From contig JAJRQG010000143.1 in assembly GCA_024280395.1 (NCBI GenBank), positions 1 through 50,800 of the forward strand: a DNA stretch of 50,800 bases. Direction: 5' to 3'. The notes under the pieces are model-generated. The model ran no database searches, had not been told where the DNA came from, and saw only the letters and a program-made list of their open reading frames with translations. Position numbers and translations under genes: made by a program. Below are positions 24,397 to 32,694 of this stretch, one piece after another. How positions within the stretch are numbered: the first letter of the stretch is position 1; each line of letters starts with the position of its first letter. Source of the DNA: Gammaproteobacteria bacterium (GTDB taxonomy: Bacteria > Pseudomonadota > Gammaproteobacteria > Xanthomonadales > Marinicellaceae).

Positions 24397-24963
24397 ATGT
24401 CAATATCTATCATGCAACTGTGGTTGCCTATTTTATTGGGTGGTGTCTTTTGTTGGATTGCCAGTGCGCTTATTCACATGTTGTTGAAATATCACAATGC
24501 CGATTATCAAAAATTAAGCAATGAAGAACAAGTCGGTGAAGCCCTGCGAGATGGGAATATCACACCTGGGTTTTATCACATGCCGCACTGCACAGATATG
24601 AAGGAGATGCAAAACGAGGCTATGCAAGAAAAATTTAATAAGGGTCCAATCGCGATGATTAGCGTATTTGAAAATGGCATACCAAAGATGGGTAAATTGC
24701 TTGTTCAACAATTCATCTATTTTATCGTAGCTTGTACACTGATTGCTTTTGTTGCAGTATTAAGTTTAGAACCTTCAGCTGATTTCAAGGTGGTTTTTCA
24801 TTTTGTCGCGATAATAAGCTTCTTAACTTTTGGTTATGCCGTAATCCCCTATTCTATTTGGTTCGGACACCCTTGGGCTGTTTCACTGCGCTATCTTTTG
24901 GATGCCTTGATATATGCTGCGGTAGTGGGTGCAACATTTGCTTGGTTGTGGCCTTCTGTATGA
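24397..24963 (+). CDS. Hypothetical membrane protein, four predicted helices
   Basis: The 188-residue protein starts at MSISIMQLWLPILLGG, supported by GAGGGA at good spacing; the frame extends 14 codons further with no site. Hydrophobic segments lie at about residues 6-27, 105-125, 130-150 and 162-185. A soluble loop of about 75 residues contains NITPGFYHMPHC, a His/Cys-bearing motif. The ending WFGHPWAVSLRYLLDALIYA is distinctive and looks conserved in type. I do not know a function. It stands alone on the plus strand, divergent from the lipoprotein and convergent with the YdeI-like gene. Confidence 0.7.
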   Translation: MSISIMQLWLPILLGGVFCWIASALIHMLLKYHNADYQKLSNEEQVGEALRDGNITPGFYHMPHCTDMKEMQNEAMQEKFNKGPIAMISVFENGIPKMGKLLVQQFIYFIVACTLIAFVAVLSLEPSADFKVVFHFVAIISFLTFGYAVIPYSIWFGHPWAVSLRYLLDALIYAAVVGATFAWLWPSV

Positions 24964-24990
24964 ATTATCTTTGAGTGGAAATCTACAGCG

Positions 24991-25041
24991 TTGTTTGGTT
25001 GTACAAAATTGCAACTGCATAGAACATGCACATCCAAACAA
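24991..25041. terminator. Bidirectional terminator-like hairpin
   Basis: TTGTTTGG (24991-24998) pairs with CCAAACAA (25034-25041), extended inward by TGT/ACA, with a second small stem GCAT/ATGC in the loop. A T-rich run follows on the plus strand. It sits between the convergent membrane-protein and YdeI-like genes and can serve both. Confidence 0.65.
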
Positions 25042-25045
25042 GCTT

Positions 25046-25642
25046 TTAATTTTTTTTCTTATATTTGCTATGTTTCCATTTATTTGTACCTAATTCACTC
25101 GATGCAATTAATTCTTGAAGCCGTTTGATTTTAGTCTTATCTTGTACTGCAGAAATTACCCAGTGTATCGAATGTTTCTTATACGATGCTGCAAGAGATT
25201 CAAAATAGTCCCAAGCTTTTAAATTTTGTTTAAATTGATTTTCAAAATCACTTGGTAATTTTAAATCTTTTTTGAAAGCATAATCGTATGGTTTGCTTTG
25301 GGCTCTATTTTTAAAAATTTCAATTCCAGCTTGTTGCATGAGGCCTTCTTTCGTTAATTTTTTAATTTTTTCTATATTAACAGGGCTCCAAACACTGTCT
25401 TTTTTTCGTGGAGTAAATCGAATTTGATAAGAATGTTCATCTATAGATTTTCGAACACCATCAATCCACCCGAAACAAAGCGCCTGATCAACTGATTGAG
25501 ACCAAGTCATTCTTGGATGTCCACTTTTTATTGCACTTTTTATTTTATAATAACCAACAAATAACTCTGTTTCATTAGTATGATTATTGACTAACCATTG
25601 TCTAAATAGAGCTTGTGTCGAAAAAAACAGGGGTTCATTCAT
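25046..25642 (-). CDS. YdeI/OmpD-associated family protein
   Basis: The 198-residue protein shows the YdeI-type pattern: an N-terminal FRQWLVNNHTNETELFVGYYK segment (broken by a turn), the conserved MTWSQSVDQALCFGWIDGVRKSID region, IRFTPRKKDSVWSPVNIEKI, and a C-terminal helical half rich in Lys (AWDYFESLAASYKKHSIHWV). Members are implicated in bacteriocin or antimicrobial peptide tolerance in enterobacteria, but the molecular role is unclear. The ATG follows the stop of the small membrane-protein gene by 3 bp, so the two are cotranscribed. It lies in the accessory part of the window. Confidence 0.85.
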   Translation of the reverse strand: MNEPLFFSTQALFRQWLVNNHTNETELFVGYYKIKSAIKSGHPRMTWSQSVDQALCFGWIDGVRKSIDEHSYQIRFTPRKKDSVWSPVNIEKIKKLTKEGLMQQAGIEIFKNRAQSKPYDYAFKKDLKLPSDFENQFKQNLKAWDYFESLAASYKKHSIHWVISAVQDKTKIKRLQELIASSELGTNKWKHSKYKKKN

Positions 25643-25645
25643 AAG

Positions 25646-26020
25646 TTATGTATTCGTACGTTTTTTTCCAGAGAGATAAAAAGTATAGACGCTTACCAAT
25701 GACAAAAATGGAAGGGTTAGCAACATAAATGACGATAAGATTTTTAACGATACCCTAAACCATTTAGCGGAATATTTGAATTTGAAAACCACCAATGAAA
25801 GCGTAATGAGCGCTGGAATATCTAGTATTATTACCAGAACTTGATTAACTAATAACCCAGATATTTCACCAGCCATTACCTTGGGGTCAACTTTTCCGGA
25901 ATCAATTACGGGCAATATAATCGATGCGAGTCCAGAATAAAAATTGTAAAAATCAAATAGAGAGGGCGCCAATAGTACAATCCCTAAAACCGCAATTCCT
26001 GCTTTTACATTAGAATTCAA
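25646..26020 (-). CDS. Small hypothetical membrane protein
   Basis: I use TTG 26020 as start because GAGGAA sits at ideal spacing and translation then opens NSNVKAGIAVLGIVLLAPSLF, a membrane helix; the frame extends 9 codons to an ATG at 26047 inside the repeated leader. The 124-residue protein has three hydrophobic segments (about residues 6-25, 60-82 and 96-116). I recognise no family. It forms an operon with the YdeI-like gene and begins just after copy B of the 120-bp repeat, in the same arrangement as the cassette gene at 22472. Confidence 0.6.
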   Translation of the reverse strand: MNSNVKAGIAVLGIVLLAPSLFDFYNFYSGLASIILPVIDSGKVDPKVMAGEISGLLVNQVLVIILDIPALITLSLVVFKFKYSAKWFRVSLKILSSFMLLTLPFLSLVSVYTFYLSGKKRTNT

Positions 26021-26040
26021 ATTCCGTTCCTCACAGATGT

Positions 26041-26162
26041 ATAACAAATTAATAATGGGTTAATCATGCATGATATTAAAACACAAACCCGTGAATTCAT
26101 CAATTAATTGATGGAATTGTAATAATTGCGGCTCTATCGGCTGCACTTTAAGAGTTGATTCA
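26041..26162 (-). repeat. 120-bp repeated leader, copy B
   Basis: This is homologous to 22487-22609 over its full length. It contains the perfect palindrome ATCATGCATGAT, the palindrome CAATTAATTG, and CCGTGAAT / ATTCACGG arms that could fold the distal half. It ends at GTTATAC, 20 bases before the TTG start of the minus-strand gene. Confidence 0.65.
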
Positions 26163-26210
26163 CGGAAACCATATTTAGATAAATTTTTCCTATTATGTTT
26201 ATTGTTAGAA

Positions 26211-26250
26211 AAAGTGTCGCACTTTCCTCTATCGGAAAATACGACACTTT
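26211..26250 (-). terminator. Rho-independent terminator of katG
   Basis: AAAGTGTCG (26211-26219) and CGACACTTT (26242-26250) form a perfect 9-bp stem, followed on the minus strand by TTTTTCT. It lies 19 bases after the katG stop. Confidence 0.85.
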
Positions 26251-26268
26251 AACAGTTTTACATGAAAG

Positions 26269-28497
26269 TTATTTACTGGCTAAATCAAAACGATCTAACC
26301 TCATCACTTTTACCCATGCATCAACAAAGTCATTAACAAACTTCTCTTTTGAGCTATTGAACGCATAAACTTCAACAATGGCACGCAGTTCTGCATTAGA
26401 ACCGAATACTAAATCTACAGGCGTTGCTGTCCATTTTAACTGCCCTGATTGACGTTCTGTGCCCTCATAAAGACCTTCAACCTTGGCTGATTTTGTCCAT
26501 TTTGTGGACATATCCAATAAGTTTACAAAAAAGTCATTACTCAAAGTTTCTGGCTTGTCAGTGAATACACCATTTGATGAATTTGAGACATTGGCGTTTA
26601 ATACACGCATACCACCAACAAGTACTGTCATTTCAGGAACACTTAGAGTCAGGTTATTGGCCTTGTCAATCAACATTTCTGCCGGCGATTTGCTATTCTT
26701 GGAACTAAAATAATTACGAAATCCATCAGCTTTGGGCTCAAGTACGGCAAAAGAATTTACATCAGTTTGCTCTTGAATGGCATCGGCACGGCCTGGAGTG
26801 AAAGGAACTTCCACTTTATAACCAGCGTCCTTTGCTGCTTTTTCAATAGCCACAGCTCCACCCAGGACAATTAAGTCAGCAAGTGATATTTGTTTGCTTG
26901 AAGATTTCGAGTTAAATTTACTTTGGATTGCCGCTAGTCTATCTAGTACTTTCGCCAGTTTAGTTGGGTTATTCACTTCCCAATTAACTTGTGGCTCAAG
27001 ACGGATACGTGCACCGTTGGCACCGCCGCGCATATCAGTTCCTCTAAAACTTGATGCAGAAGCCCATGCTGTTGTTACTAAATCAGAGATGCTCAAGTTA
27101 GATTTTAAAATCGCTTTTTTAAGCTTCTTAATGTCCTTGGCATTGACTAAATCGTAATCAACTGCAGGGATAGGATCTTGCCAAATTAAGGCTTCTTTTG
27201 GAACATCAGCACCAAGATAACGGGTACTTGGCCCCATATCACGGTGAGTTAATTTGAACCAGGCCTTTGCAAAAGCAAGGTCGAATTCCTCAGGGTTTTT
27301 CAAAAAACGTTCAGAAATCTTTCTATAACTTGGATCAAATTTAAGTGCCAAATCGGTTGTAAACATCATCGGTGCATGACGTTTTGCTGAGTCATGTGCA
27401 TCCGGTACAAATTTAACTTCGTGTGCGTTTTTAGGAGTCCACTGAGTCGCTCCTGCAGGGCTTTTTGTTTGTGTCCATTCCATATTAAGCAGGTTTTGAA
27501 GGAAATTCATACTCCATGCTGTTGGAGTTATAGTCCATGCTCCTTCTAAACCACTTGAAATGGTATCACCTGCGTTGCCTTTTCCACAACTATTTTTCCA
27601 GCCCATGCCTTGTTCTTCAACAGCGGCAGCAGCTGGTTCTGAGCCAACACAGTTTTTAGGGCTTTTTGCACCATGTGCTTTACCAAATGTATGACCACCT
27701 GCAATCAATGCAACTGTCTCTTCATCGTTCATTGCCATGCGACCAAAAGTCGTGCGAATATCTCTTGCCGCAGAGACTGGATCGGGGTTACCAGCGGGCC
27801 CTTCTGGATTAACATAGATGAGTCCCATTTCTACAGCTGCTAGGGGTCTATCTAATTTTTTCCCATGGTACCGTTGTGAATGAGATAGAAACTTTTTTTC
27901 TTGACCCCAATTAACCAATTCTGGTTCCCAGTCATCTTCACGACCACCGGCAAAACCAAAGGTTTTAAATCCCATAGAGTCCATAGCAACTGTGCCGGTT
28001 AGGACAATTAAATCTGCCCATGAAATTTTGTTGCCATATTTTTGCTTAATGGGCCAAAGTAGACGACGTGCCTTATCTAAGTTGACATTATCTGGCCAGC
28101 TATTTAAAGGCTCAAATCGTTGTTGACCACCAGAGGCTCCACCACGACCATCAAATATACGGTAAACACCAGCACTGTGCCATGCCATACGAATAAAAAA
28201 TGGGCCATAATTACCATAATCAGCTGGCCACCAGTCTTGTGATGTGGTCAATGTTGCTTTGATGTCTTTTTTTATGGCATCTAGATCAAGGCTTTTGAAC
28301 TCTTTGGCATAGTTAAATTCTTCTCCCATTGGGTTAGACTCAGCAGAATGCTGCCTAAGAGAACCAAGGTCTAGCTGATTTGGCCACCAGAAATCATTGG
28401 CTTTTGCTTGTTCTGCTACTGAGGCAGAGCTAAAAGTTAATGTTGAAATCATTGAAACAATCAGTAGATTTCTTTTAATATTGGATTTTTTGTTCAT
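26269..28497 (-). CDS. katG: Catalase-peroxidase KatG, exported form
   Basis: KatG is a heme enzyme that removes hydrogen peroxide by catalase and peroxidase reactions. The distal triad is in [10 protein letters not shown] (Arg, Trp, His). The proximal His is in [11 protein letters not shown]. The Trp-Tyr-Met adduct unique to the family is complete: Trp in MAWHS, Tyr in [11 protein letters not shown] and Met in [10 protein letters not shown]. The duplicated C-terminal heme-less domain is present. At 742 residues the length is normal. Unlike most KatG proteins it starts with a signal peptide ([20 protein letters not shown], ending SSASVA), so it probably acts in the periplasm, as KatP and a few others do. 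oxyR lies just upstream on the same strand. Confidence 0.96.
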   Translation of the reverse strand: MNKKSNIKRNLLIVSMISTLTFSSASVAEQAKANDFWWPNQLDLGSLRQHSAESNPMGEEFNYAKEFKSLDLDAIKKDIKATLTTSQDWWPADYGNYGPFFIRMAWHSAGVYRIFDGRGGASGGQQRFEPLNSWPDNVNLDKARRLLWPIKQKYGNKISWADLIVLTGTVAMDSMGFKTFGFAGGREDDWEPELVNWGQEKKFLSHSQRYHGKKLDRPLAAVEMGLIYVNPEGPAGNPDPVSAARDIRTTFGRMAMNDEETVALIAGGHTFGKAHGAKSPKNCVGSEPAAAAVEEQGMGWKNSCGKGNAGDTISSGLEGAWTITPTAWSMNFLQNLLNMEWTQTKSPAGATQWTPKNAHEVKFVPDAHDSAKRHAPMMFTTDLALKFDPSYRKISERFLKNPEEFDLAFAKAWFKLTHRDMGPSTRYLGADVPKEALIWQDPIPAVDYDLVNAKDIKKLKKAILKSNLSISDLVTTAWASASSFRGTDMRGGANGARIRLEPQVNWEVNNPTKLAKVLDRLAAIQSKFNSKSSSKQISLADLIVLGGAVAIEKAAKDAGYKVEVPFTPGRADAIQEQTDVNSFAVLEPKADGFRNYFSSKNSKSPAEMLIDKANNLTLSVPEMTVLVGGMRVLNANVSNSSNGVFTDKPETLSNDFFVNLLDMSTKWTKSAKVEGLYEGTERQSGQLKWTATPVDLVFGSNAELRAIVEVYAFNSSKEKFVNDFVDAWVKVMRLDRFDLASK

Positions 28498-28628
28498 TTT
28501 AAATGTACTCCTAAAGTTTAATAAACGAATATGTAGTTTAATTCGCTCTGGGATCAGTATAAAGCGGAGTGGTTTACATGTACATTTCGAAAAATTGCAG
28601 ACTGGTATCTATTAAATTGAACATACAT

Positions 28629-28677
28629 TAAGGAAACTCTAAAAATAGAGGATTTTCTATTTTTATAACTTCCTTAA
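28629..28677 (-). terminator. Stem-loop at the end of oxyR
   Basis: TTAAGGAA (28629-28636) pairs with TTCCTTAA (28670-28677), and inside it AAAAATAGA pairs with TCTATTTTT. The stem includes the oxyR stop codon. It probably ends oxyR transcripts and separates them from katG, which has its own leader of about 130 bases with TATACT as a candidate -10 box. Confidence 0.6.
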
Positions 28678-29573
28678 TCAATTTGTTCTAGAGCCTCTTT
28701 GGACACTTCAGCAAGCGCTTCAATACTGGAAGTACGAGTGAAATTTGGACGGAATACAAAAACCAATTCTCTATGTGGGCTTGGTTCATCAAGATGAATA
28801 ACAGAAAGTGTTTTATGTTGAGCTGTTAATTGCTCTACCGCCATAGCAGGAACCAAAGTAGAACCTAAATCACCAGCCACCATTTGAATTAATGTATTTA
28901 TGCTTGTTGCACAAAATTCCTGTTTACTTGTTTTGTCTAACATATTGCAGACACTTATAATATGGTCTTTTAGACAGTGACCATCTTTGAGTAACAATAA
29001 ATTACACTGTTTTATTTCATTGCCACTAATTTCTTCTTGTTGGGAGTATTTGTTGCCCTTTAAGGTTATCCAAAAAAAATCTTCTTCCCAAAATTTCATG
29101 GTCAGCAATCCAGTAGTTTGGAAAGGCAAAGCCAAAATAGCGGTATCTAGCTCACCATTTTTTACCATATCGACCAGCACATGTGATTGATTTTCTTCTA
29201 TATTCAATTTGGCCTTTGGATACTTTTGTTTCAGAATCGGCAATAATTTGGGCAATATAAAAGGAGCGATGGTTGGAATTATGCCGATACTTAGTGGAAA
29301 ACTAAGGGGATCTTTATGAGTCTCTGCAAAGTGTTCCAGGTTGTCAACTTGAAGAAGAATTTGGCGAGCTTGTTGTATTATTTCTTTACCTGCTGGTGTT
29401 ATCAATACCTTCTTGTTGTTTCGCTCAAAAATTTGTAAACCCAGTTGTTTCTCTAGTTCATTTAATGCAGTGCTTAAGGCGGATTGGCTAATATTACACT
29501 TTTCAGATGCCTTTTTGAAATGCAATGTTTCTGAGGCCGCTAACGCATAAGAAAGTTGTTTAAAAGATATCAT
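28674..29573 (-). CDS. oxyR: LysR-type peroxide sensor OxyR
   Basis: The 299-residue LysR regulator has an N-terminal winged helix (residues 1-60; ISQSALSTALNELEKQLG) and a periplasmic-binding-like sensor domain. The two redox cysteines of OxyR are present with exact spacing, Cys200 and Cys209 in LLLLKDGHCLKDHIISVC (Cys199 and Cys208 in E. coli). Peroxide links them and turns the protein into an activator of katG, ahpC and similar genes. katG follows directly on the same strand, so it is the likely target. The protein ends without unusual extensions. Confidence 0.93.
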   Translation of the reverse strand: MISFKQLSYALAASETLHFKKASEKCNISQSALSTALNELEKQLGLQIFERNNKKVLITPAGKEIIQQARQILLQVDNLEHFAETHKDPLSFPLSIGIIPTIAPFILPKLLPILKQKYPKAKLNIEENQSHVLVDMVKNGELDTAILALPFQTTGLLTMKFWEEDFFWITLKGNKYSQQEEISGNEIKQCNLLLLKDGHCLKDHIISVCNMLDKTSKQEFCATSINTLIQMVAGDLGSTLVPAMAVEQLTAQHKTLSVIHLDEPSPHRELVFVFRPNFTRTSSIEALAEVSKEALEQID

Positions 29574-29630
29574 TTTGAAATTTTACTCAGTATTATAGTT
29601 CTGTAAATACCTACATTAGGCATCTTTGTT

Positions 29631-29805
29631 TATTAACTCGGCTAGATTAGACCTTTCATTATATTTCAACAAGTTAGGGGGATAAAGAAATCCCCACCTC
29701 AGCGTTGCAGCCTTTATCAAGGGAACAACCATTAATTGCAGGCTACGCCTTGATATGAAAATTTCTTTAACTCCTGATGCGTGGTATTATCTAGCCGAGT
29801 TAATA
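29631..29805. repeat. 175-bp element with 17-bp perfect terminal inverted repeats
   Basis: TATTAACTCGGCTAGAT (29631-29647) is matched exactly in inverted form at 29789-29805. Inside there is further symmetry: AAAGAAAT / ATTTCTTT, ATCAAGG / CCTTGAT and GCGT..AGCC / GGCTACGC. Together these allow a long cruciform. There is no coding capacity. It lies between oxyR and the transposase remnant and looks like a MITE or structured repeat. Confidence 0.65.
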
Positions 29806-29819
29806 TCATAACCTTGTAA

Positions 29820-29981
29820 TTAGACCTTAACAACCGATTTTATACAAAAGAAATTAAACTTGAAGCAATTCGCTTAATTGAAAATAAACAAATGATAGGG
29901 ACAGATTTAGCAAGACACTTTGATGTTGAACGAGAACATATTTATCGTTACAAAGAAGGATTTTCATGTAAACCTACTTGA
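29820..29981 (+). pseudogene. Remnant of an IS3-type transposase OrfA
   Basis: The open fragment encodes RFYTKEIKLEAIRLIENKQM, then GTDLARHFDVEREHIYRYKEGF, which is the helix-turn-helix start of an IS3-family OrfA. There is no start codon (a stop lies directly in front), and the frame ends after about 50 residues without the leucine zipper. No OrfB follows. It is a dead fragment of an insertion sequence. Confidence 0.7.
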
Positions 29982-29997
29982 TGATACAAGATTCATG

Positions 29998-30067
29998 GAC
30001 GATACAAAGTAAAAGCAGTCAATTTCATGATATTTTTACCCGTCATTAAAATACTTTCACAGTCTGT
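29998..30067 (-). mobile_element. Single end of the ACAGACTGTGAAAGTATT element
   Basis: On the minus strand the sequence starts ACAGACTGTGAAAGTATT (30067-30050) and continues with ATGACGGGTAAAAAT and CTTTTAC, matching the left arm of the element at 22864-23042 for about 62 bases with roughly three quarters identity. No opposite end is found nearby, so the copy is truncated. Confidence 0.6.
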
Positions 30068-30082
30068 ATTGTGCAGTGACTA

Positions 30083-30268
30083 TTATTGGAAAATCACCCA
30101 AATACCAAAAATAATAATACACACTCCTACCAGAAAAGCTTGCCAGCCTGTAATTGTAAAAAGTAAAGTTCTAGAGTATTTTTTATTTACAGAGATAACT
30201 CTCTTAATACAGAAATATATTCCAAATGCTATACTCGATAGCCCTATAAGTACATTTAAAATATTCAT
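30083..30268 (-). CDS. Possible small membrane protein
   Basis: A 61-residue frame with two hydrophobic segments (MNILNVLIGLSSIAFGIYF and the C-terminal FLVGVCIIIFGIWVIF) separated by a basic loop with KKYSR. This is a plausible two-helix membrane protein, but no ribosome site is convincing, and a longer open frame exists on the other strand (30027-30278) whose product looks random. Real but unknown is my preferred reading. It sits between mobile-element debris and the WYL regulator. Confidence 0.4.
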   Translation of the reverse strand: MNILNVLIGLSSIAFGIYFCIKRVISVNKKYSRTLLFTITGWQAFLVGVCIIIFGIWVIFQ

Positions 30269-30528
30269 AATCTGTTAATCTATAAAAATTTAATATACAT
30301 GCATTAGTGCCACATATATAGTTGAATTATTGTTGTTAAATTGATTATTTTTCAAGTGTTCTATCTTATCACAAGGAATATATTCATTAGATAAAATAAT
30401 TAGTTTAATTTTCTAAGAGTTCTGTAATCAGATTAAATTTTTAATATCTGCTTCATTATGCAATAATCTTTAAACACCATAAATGAAACCATTTCAATAA
30501 TATAAATCAACTGTGATAAAATCAAAGC

Positions 30529-31482
30529 ATGAAAAAACAAGACAAGATATATTTGCTTGACCAGATGCTAAAGGCAGCCCAGTATCCGATAAGCATGAAT
30601 ACCATTTCTGAGAGATTGGAGTGCTCAGTAGCAACAGTTTATCGAACCATTTCAGATCTGCGTGATGGATATGGTGCTCCGATTGAAACAGACAAAGACA
30701 ATGGCGGCTACTATTATGCCGATAAAAATGCTTTTGAATTGCCTGGTTTAAGATTGCAAGCCGATGAAATTGAAGCTTTGTTAATGGCCAGCCACTTGTT
30801 GGAAGACATTCAATCGGGTTTATTAAAAGAGCCTTTGTCGCGATTGCTAGACAACATCAGCAATTTATTAAAGGAACACGGCATCAAAGATAAACGCAAT
30901 ATCCAAATTATCTACGCCCTATTCCGCAAAGCCGATACCCAAATATTTTCCCAAGTCTTTAATGCCCTGCAAGAAGGTAAGCGCATTGAAATCAATTACC
31001 AAGCCAGATCAACCAATCAATATAGCCAACGAACCATTTCCCCACTAAAGTTAACCAATTATAAAAATGCTTGGTATCTTGATTCATGGTGTCATTTACG
31101 CAATGGCATCAGAAGTTTTGCTTTAGAACAAATTGTCGATTGCGCAATTACCTCTGAAGATTGCCAAACTGTGGACAAAGAAGTGCTAAGAAAACATTTT
31201 AGTGGTTCTTATGGTATATTTTCTGGAGAACACAAATATACTGCACGCTTAAAAGTCTCTACAAAAGTCGCCAGTTGGGTGGCCAAAGAACAGTGGCATT
31301 CCAAACAAAATATCACCGAACTGAAAGATGGATCTTTGTTTCTAGAAGTGCCTTATAACAATGATATAGAGTTGATTATGGATATTTTAAGATACGGAGA
31401 AAACATTACAGTATTGAGCCCTGATTGTTTAAAGAAAAGAGTAAAATCTATTTTAAATCAAATGCTTACAAACTATTCTTAA
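30529..31482 (+). CDS. WYL-domain transcriptional regulator (YafY type)
   Basis: The 317-residue protein has an N-terminal HTH of the DeoR/HTH_11 class (residues 1-60; PISMNTISERLECSVATVYR with the recognition helix at the end) and a WYL ligand-sensing domain at about residues 140-215 (KRIEINYQARSTNQ, then ISPLKLTNYKNAWYLDSWC). A C-terminal WCX-type extension follows. Such regulators sense small ligands, in some cases nucleic acids or nucleotides. The gene is followed 4 bp later by the alpha/beta hydrolase, so they form an operon. The target is unknown. Confidence 0.9.
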   Translation: MKKQDKIYLLDQMLKAAQYPISMNTISERLECSVATVYRTISDLRDGYGAPIETDKDNGGYYYADKNAFELPGLRLQADEIEALLMASHLLEDIQSGLLKEPLSRLLDNISNLLKEHGIKDKRNIQIIYALFRKADTQIFSQVFNALQEGKRIEINYQARSTNQYSQRTISPLKLTNYKNAWYLDSWCHLRNGIRSFALEQIVDCAITSEDCQTVDKEVLRKHFSGSYGIFSGEHKYTARLKVSTKVASWVAKEQWHSKQNITELKDGSLFLEVPYNNDIELIMDILRYGENITVLSPDCLKKRVKSILNQMLTNYS

Positions 31483-31486
31483 GAAG

Positions 31487-32368
31487 ATGAATCCTCAACA
31501 ATGGTTAGATAAAGGGGAATTAATCAACATTAATGGTAATAAATTATTTGTCATTGACTCAGATAAACAGTCTCATCAACCTGTTTTAGTCATTTTACAT
31601 GGATATCCTACCTGTAGTTATGATTACTACAAAGCCCTGCCTCATTTATCTAAATATTTCCGTGTGATCATTCATGATCATTTGGGTTTTGGCTATTCAG
31701 ATAAACCACTGGATTATTCATATTCTCTTATCCAACAAGCCGATTATGCATTGGGCTTATGGGAAAAGTTGGGTATAAAACAAGCACATATTCTAGCCCA
31801 CGATTATGGAACCAGTGTTGCTACAGAAATTGTTGCTCGTAACAATGAAAACAAACTTGACGATTTTAATATCTCATCTTTAGTTTTATGCAATGGCAGT
31901 ATGCACATTGAATTGGCACAATTGCGCTTGATACAGAAACTGTTATTAAACCCAATAACAGGGCCAGTGGTTGCCGCATTAACCAATAAGAAAATCTTAG
32001 AAAAAAATCTAAAAAACATTTATTTTGATAAAACTAAAATTACTTCTTCTGAAATTGATGCACTTTGGACAATGATGACTCATAACAATGGCAAAGCAGT
32101 TTTACACAAGGTCACACAATATATCAAACAACGGTATACTTACTGGAACCGTTGGATTGGGGCATTAAGGGACACAGATTTACCTATTGAAATTGTTTGG
32201 GCAAAAAATGATCCCGTAGCTATTTTAAAAATCGCAGAAACAATTCACCAAGAAACCAAGAATTCACGCTTAACTGTTCTAGGTAATTTAGGTCATTTCC
32301 CGATGTTAGAAGACCCAGAAAGGTGGGCCAATTCAGTTATGAAAAGAATAAAATTGTGGCCAAACTAA
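31487..32368 (+). CDS. Alpha/beta hydrolase, Asp-nucleophile type
   Basis: The 293-residue enzyme has the oxyanion motif LHGYPT, the early strand signature DHLGFGYSDKP, and a nucleophile elbow AHDYGTS in which Asp stands where esterases have Ser. This elbow is typical of epoxide hydrolases and haloalkane dehalogenases. The acid is probably the Asp in WAKNDPVA and the base His is in GHFPMLEDPE. Substrate unknown. It is coupled to the WYL regulator in front, which may control it. The last 4 bases overlap the convergent Fe-S carrier gene. Confidence 0.87.
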   Translation: MNPQQWLDKGELININGNKLFVIDSDKQSHQPVLVILHGYPTCSYDYYKALPHLSKYFRVIIHDHLGFGYSDKPLDYSYSLIQQADYALGLWEKLGIKQAHILAHDYGTSVATEIVARNNENKLDDFNISSLVLCNGSMHIELAQLRLIQKLLLNPITGPVVAALTNKKILEKNLKNIYFDKTKITSSEIDALWTMMTHNNGKAVLHKVTQYIKQRYTYWNRWIGALRDTDLPIEIVWAKNDPVAILKIAETIHQETKNSRLTVLGNLGHFPMLEDPERWANSVMKRIKLWPN

Positions 32369-32691
32369 TTGGTAGTAAAACTTTCACCACAACCACATTC
32401 ACCCGTAGCTTTGGGGTTTTTATAGACAAACACATGGTTGATGCCTTGCTGTTCAAAATCGATGGTTGTCCCATCGATAACTTCAAGGGTTTCTTTTGAA
32501 GCAATGAGTTTAACGCCTTTTTCTTCGTAAACTATATCATTAGCCTCCAGTGATTTTGGTAACTCAACTTCGTAACCCCAGCCAGAACAACCAGTTTTCT
32601 TTATATTAATTTTAAATCCAACAGCAGATTCATCTTTAGAAATGAATTTTTTAATTCTATCGGCGGCTTTTTGAGTTACATGTAATGGCAT
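32365..32691 (-). CDS. A-type iron-sulfur carrier protein (IscA/SufA/ErpA family)
   Basis: The 108-residue protein has the three conserved Cys of A-type carriers: one in KKTGCSGWGYEV and two in ECGCGESF near the C-terminus. These hold an Fe-S cluster or iron for transfer to target proteins. It does not sit in an isc or suf operon, so I cannot choose between IscA, SufA and ErpA. The order here is pip, then this gene, on the minus strand with a 3-bp gap, and it overlaps the 3' end of the alpha/beta hydrolase gene by 4 bp. Confidence 0.92.
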   Translation of the reverse strand: MPLHVTQKAADRIKKFISKDESAVGFKINIKKTGCSGWGYEVELPKSLEANDIVYEEKGVKLIASKETLEVIDGTTIDFEQQGINHVFVYKNPKATGECGCGESFTTN

Positions 32692-32694
32692 TGT

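Noticed and set aside
24991-25041. Hairpin considered as the attC of a YdeI-containing cassette
   Set aside because: Orientation is reversed (GTT first) and the sequence does not complement GTTATAC at the unit's start; the following T run favours a terminator.
29646-29828. ATTAGACCTT occurring twice (29646 and 29819), considered as a target-site duplication
   Set aside because: The first copy lies inside the inverted-repeat element rather than outside its end, so it does not flank it.
30027-30278. 83-codon plus-strand frame in the element debris
   Set aside because: It begins inside the mobile-element end and has no ribosome site; the minus-strand two-helix frame is the better candidate.
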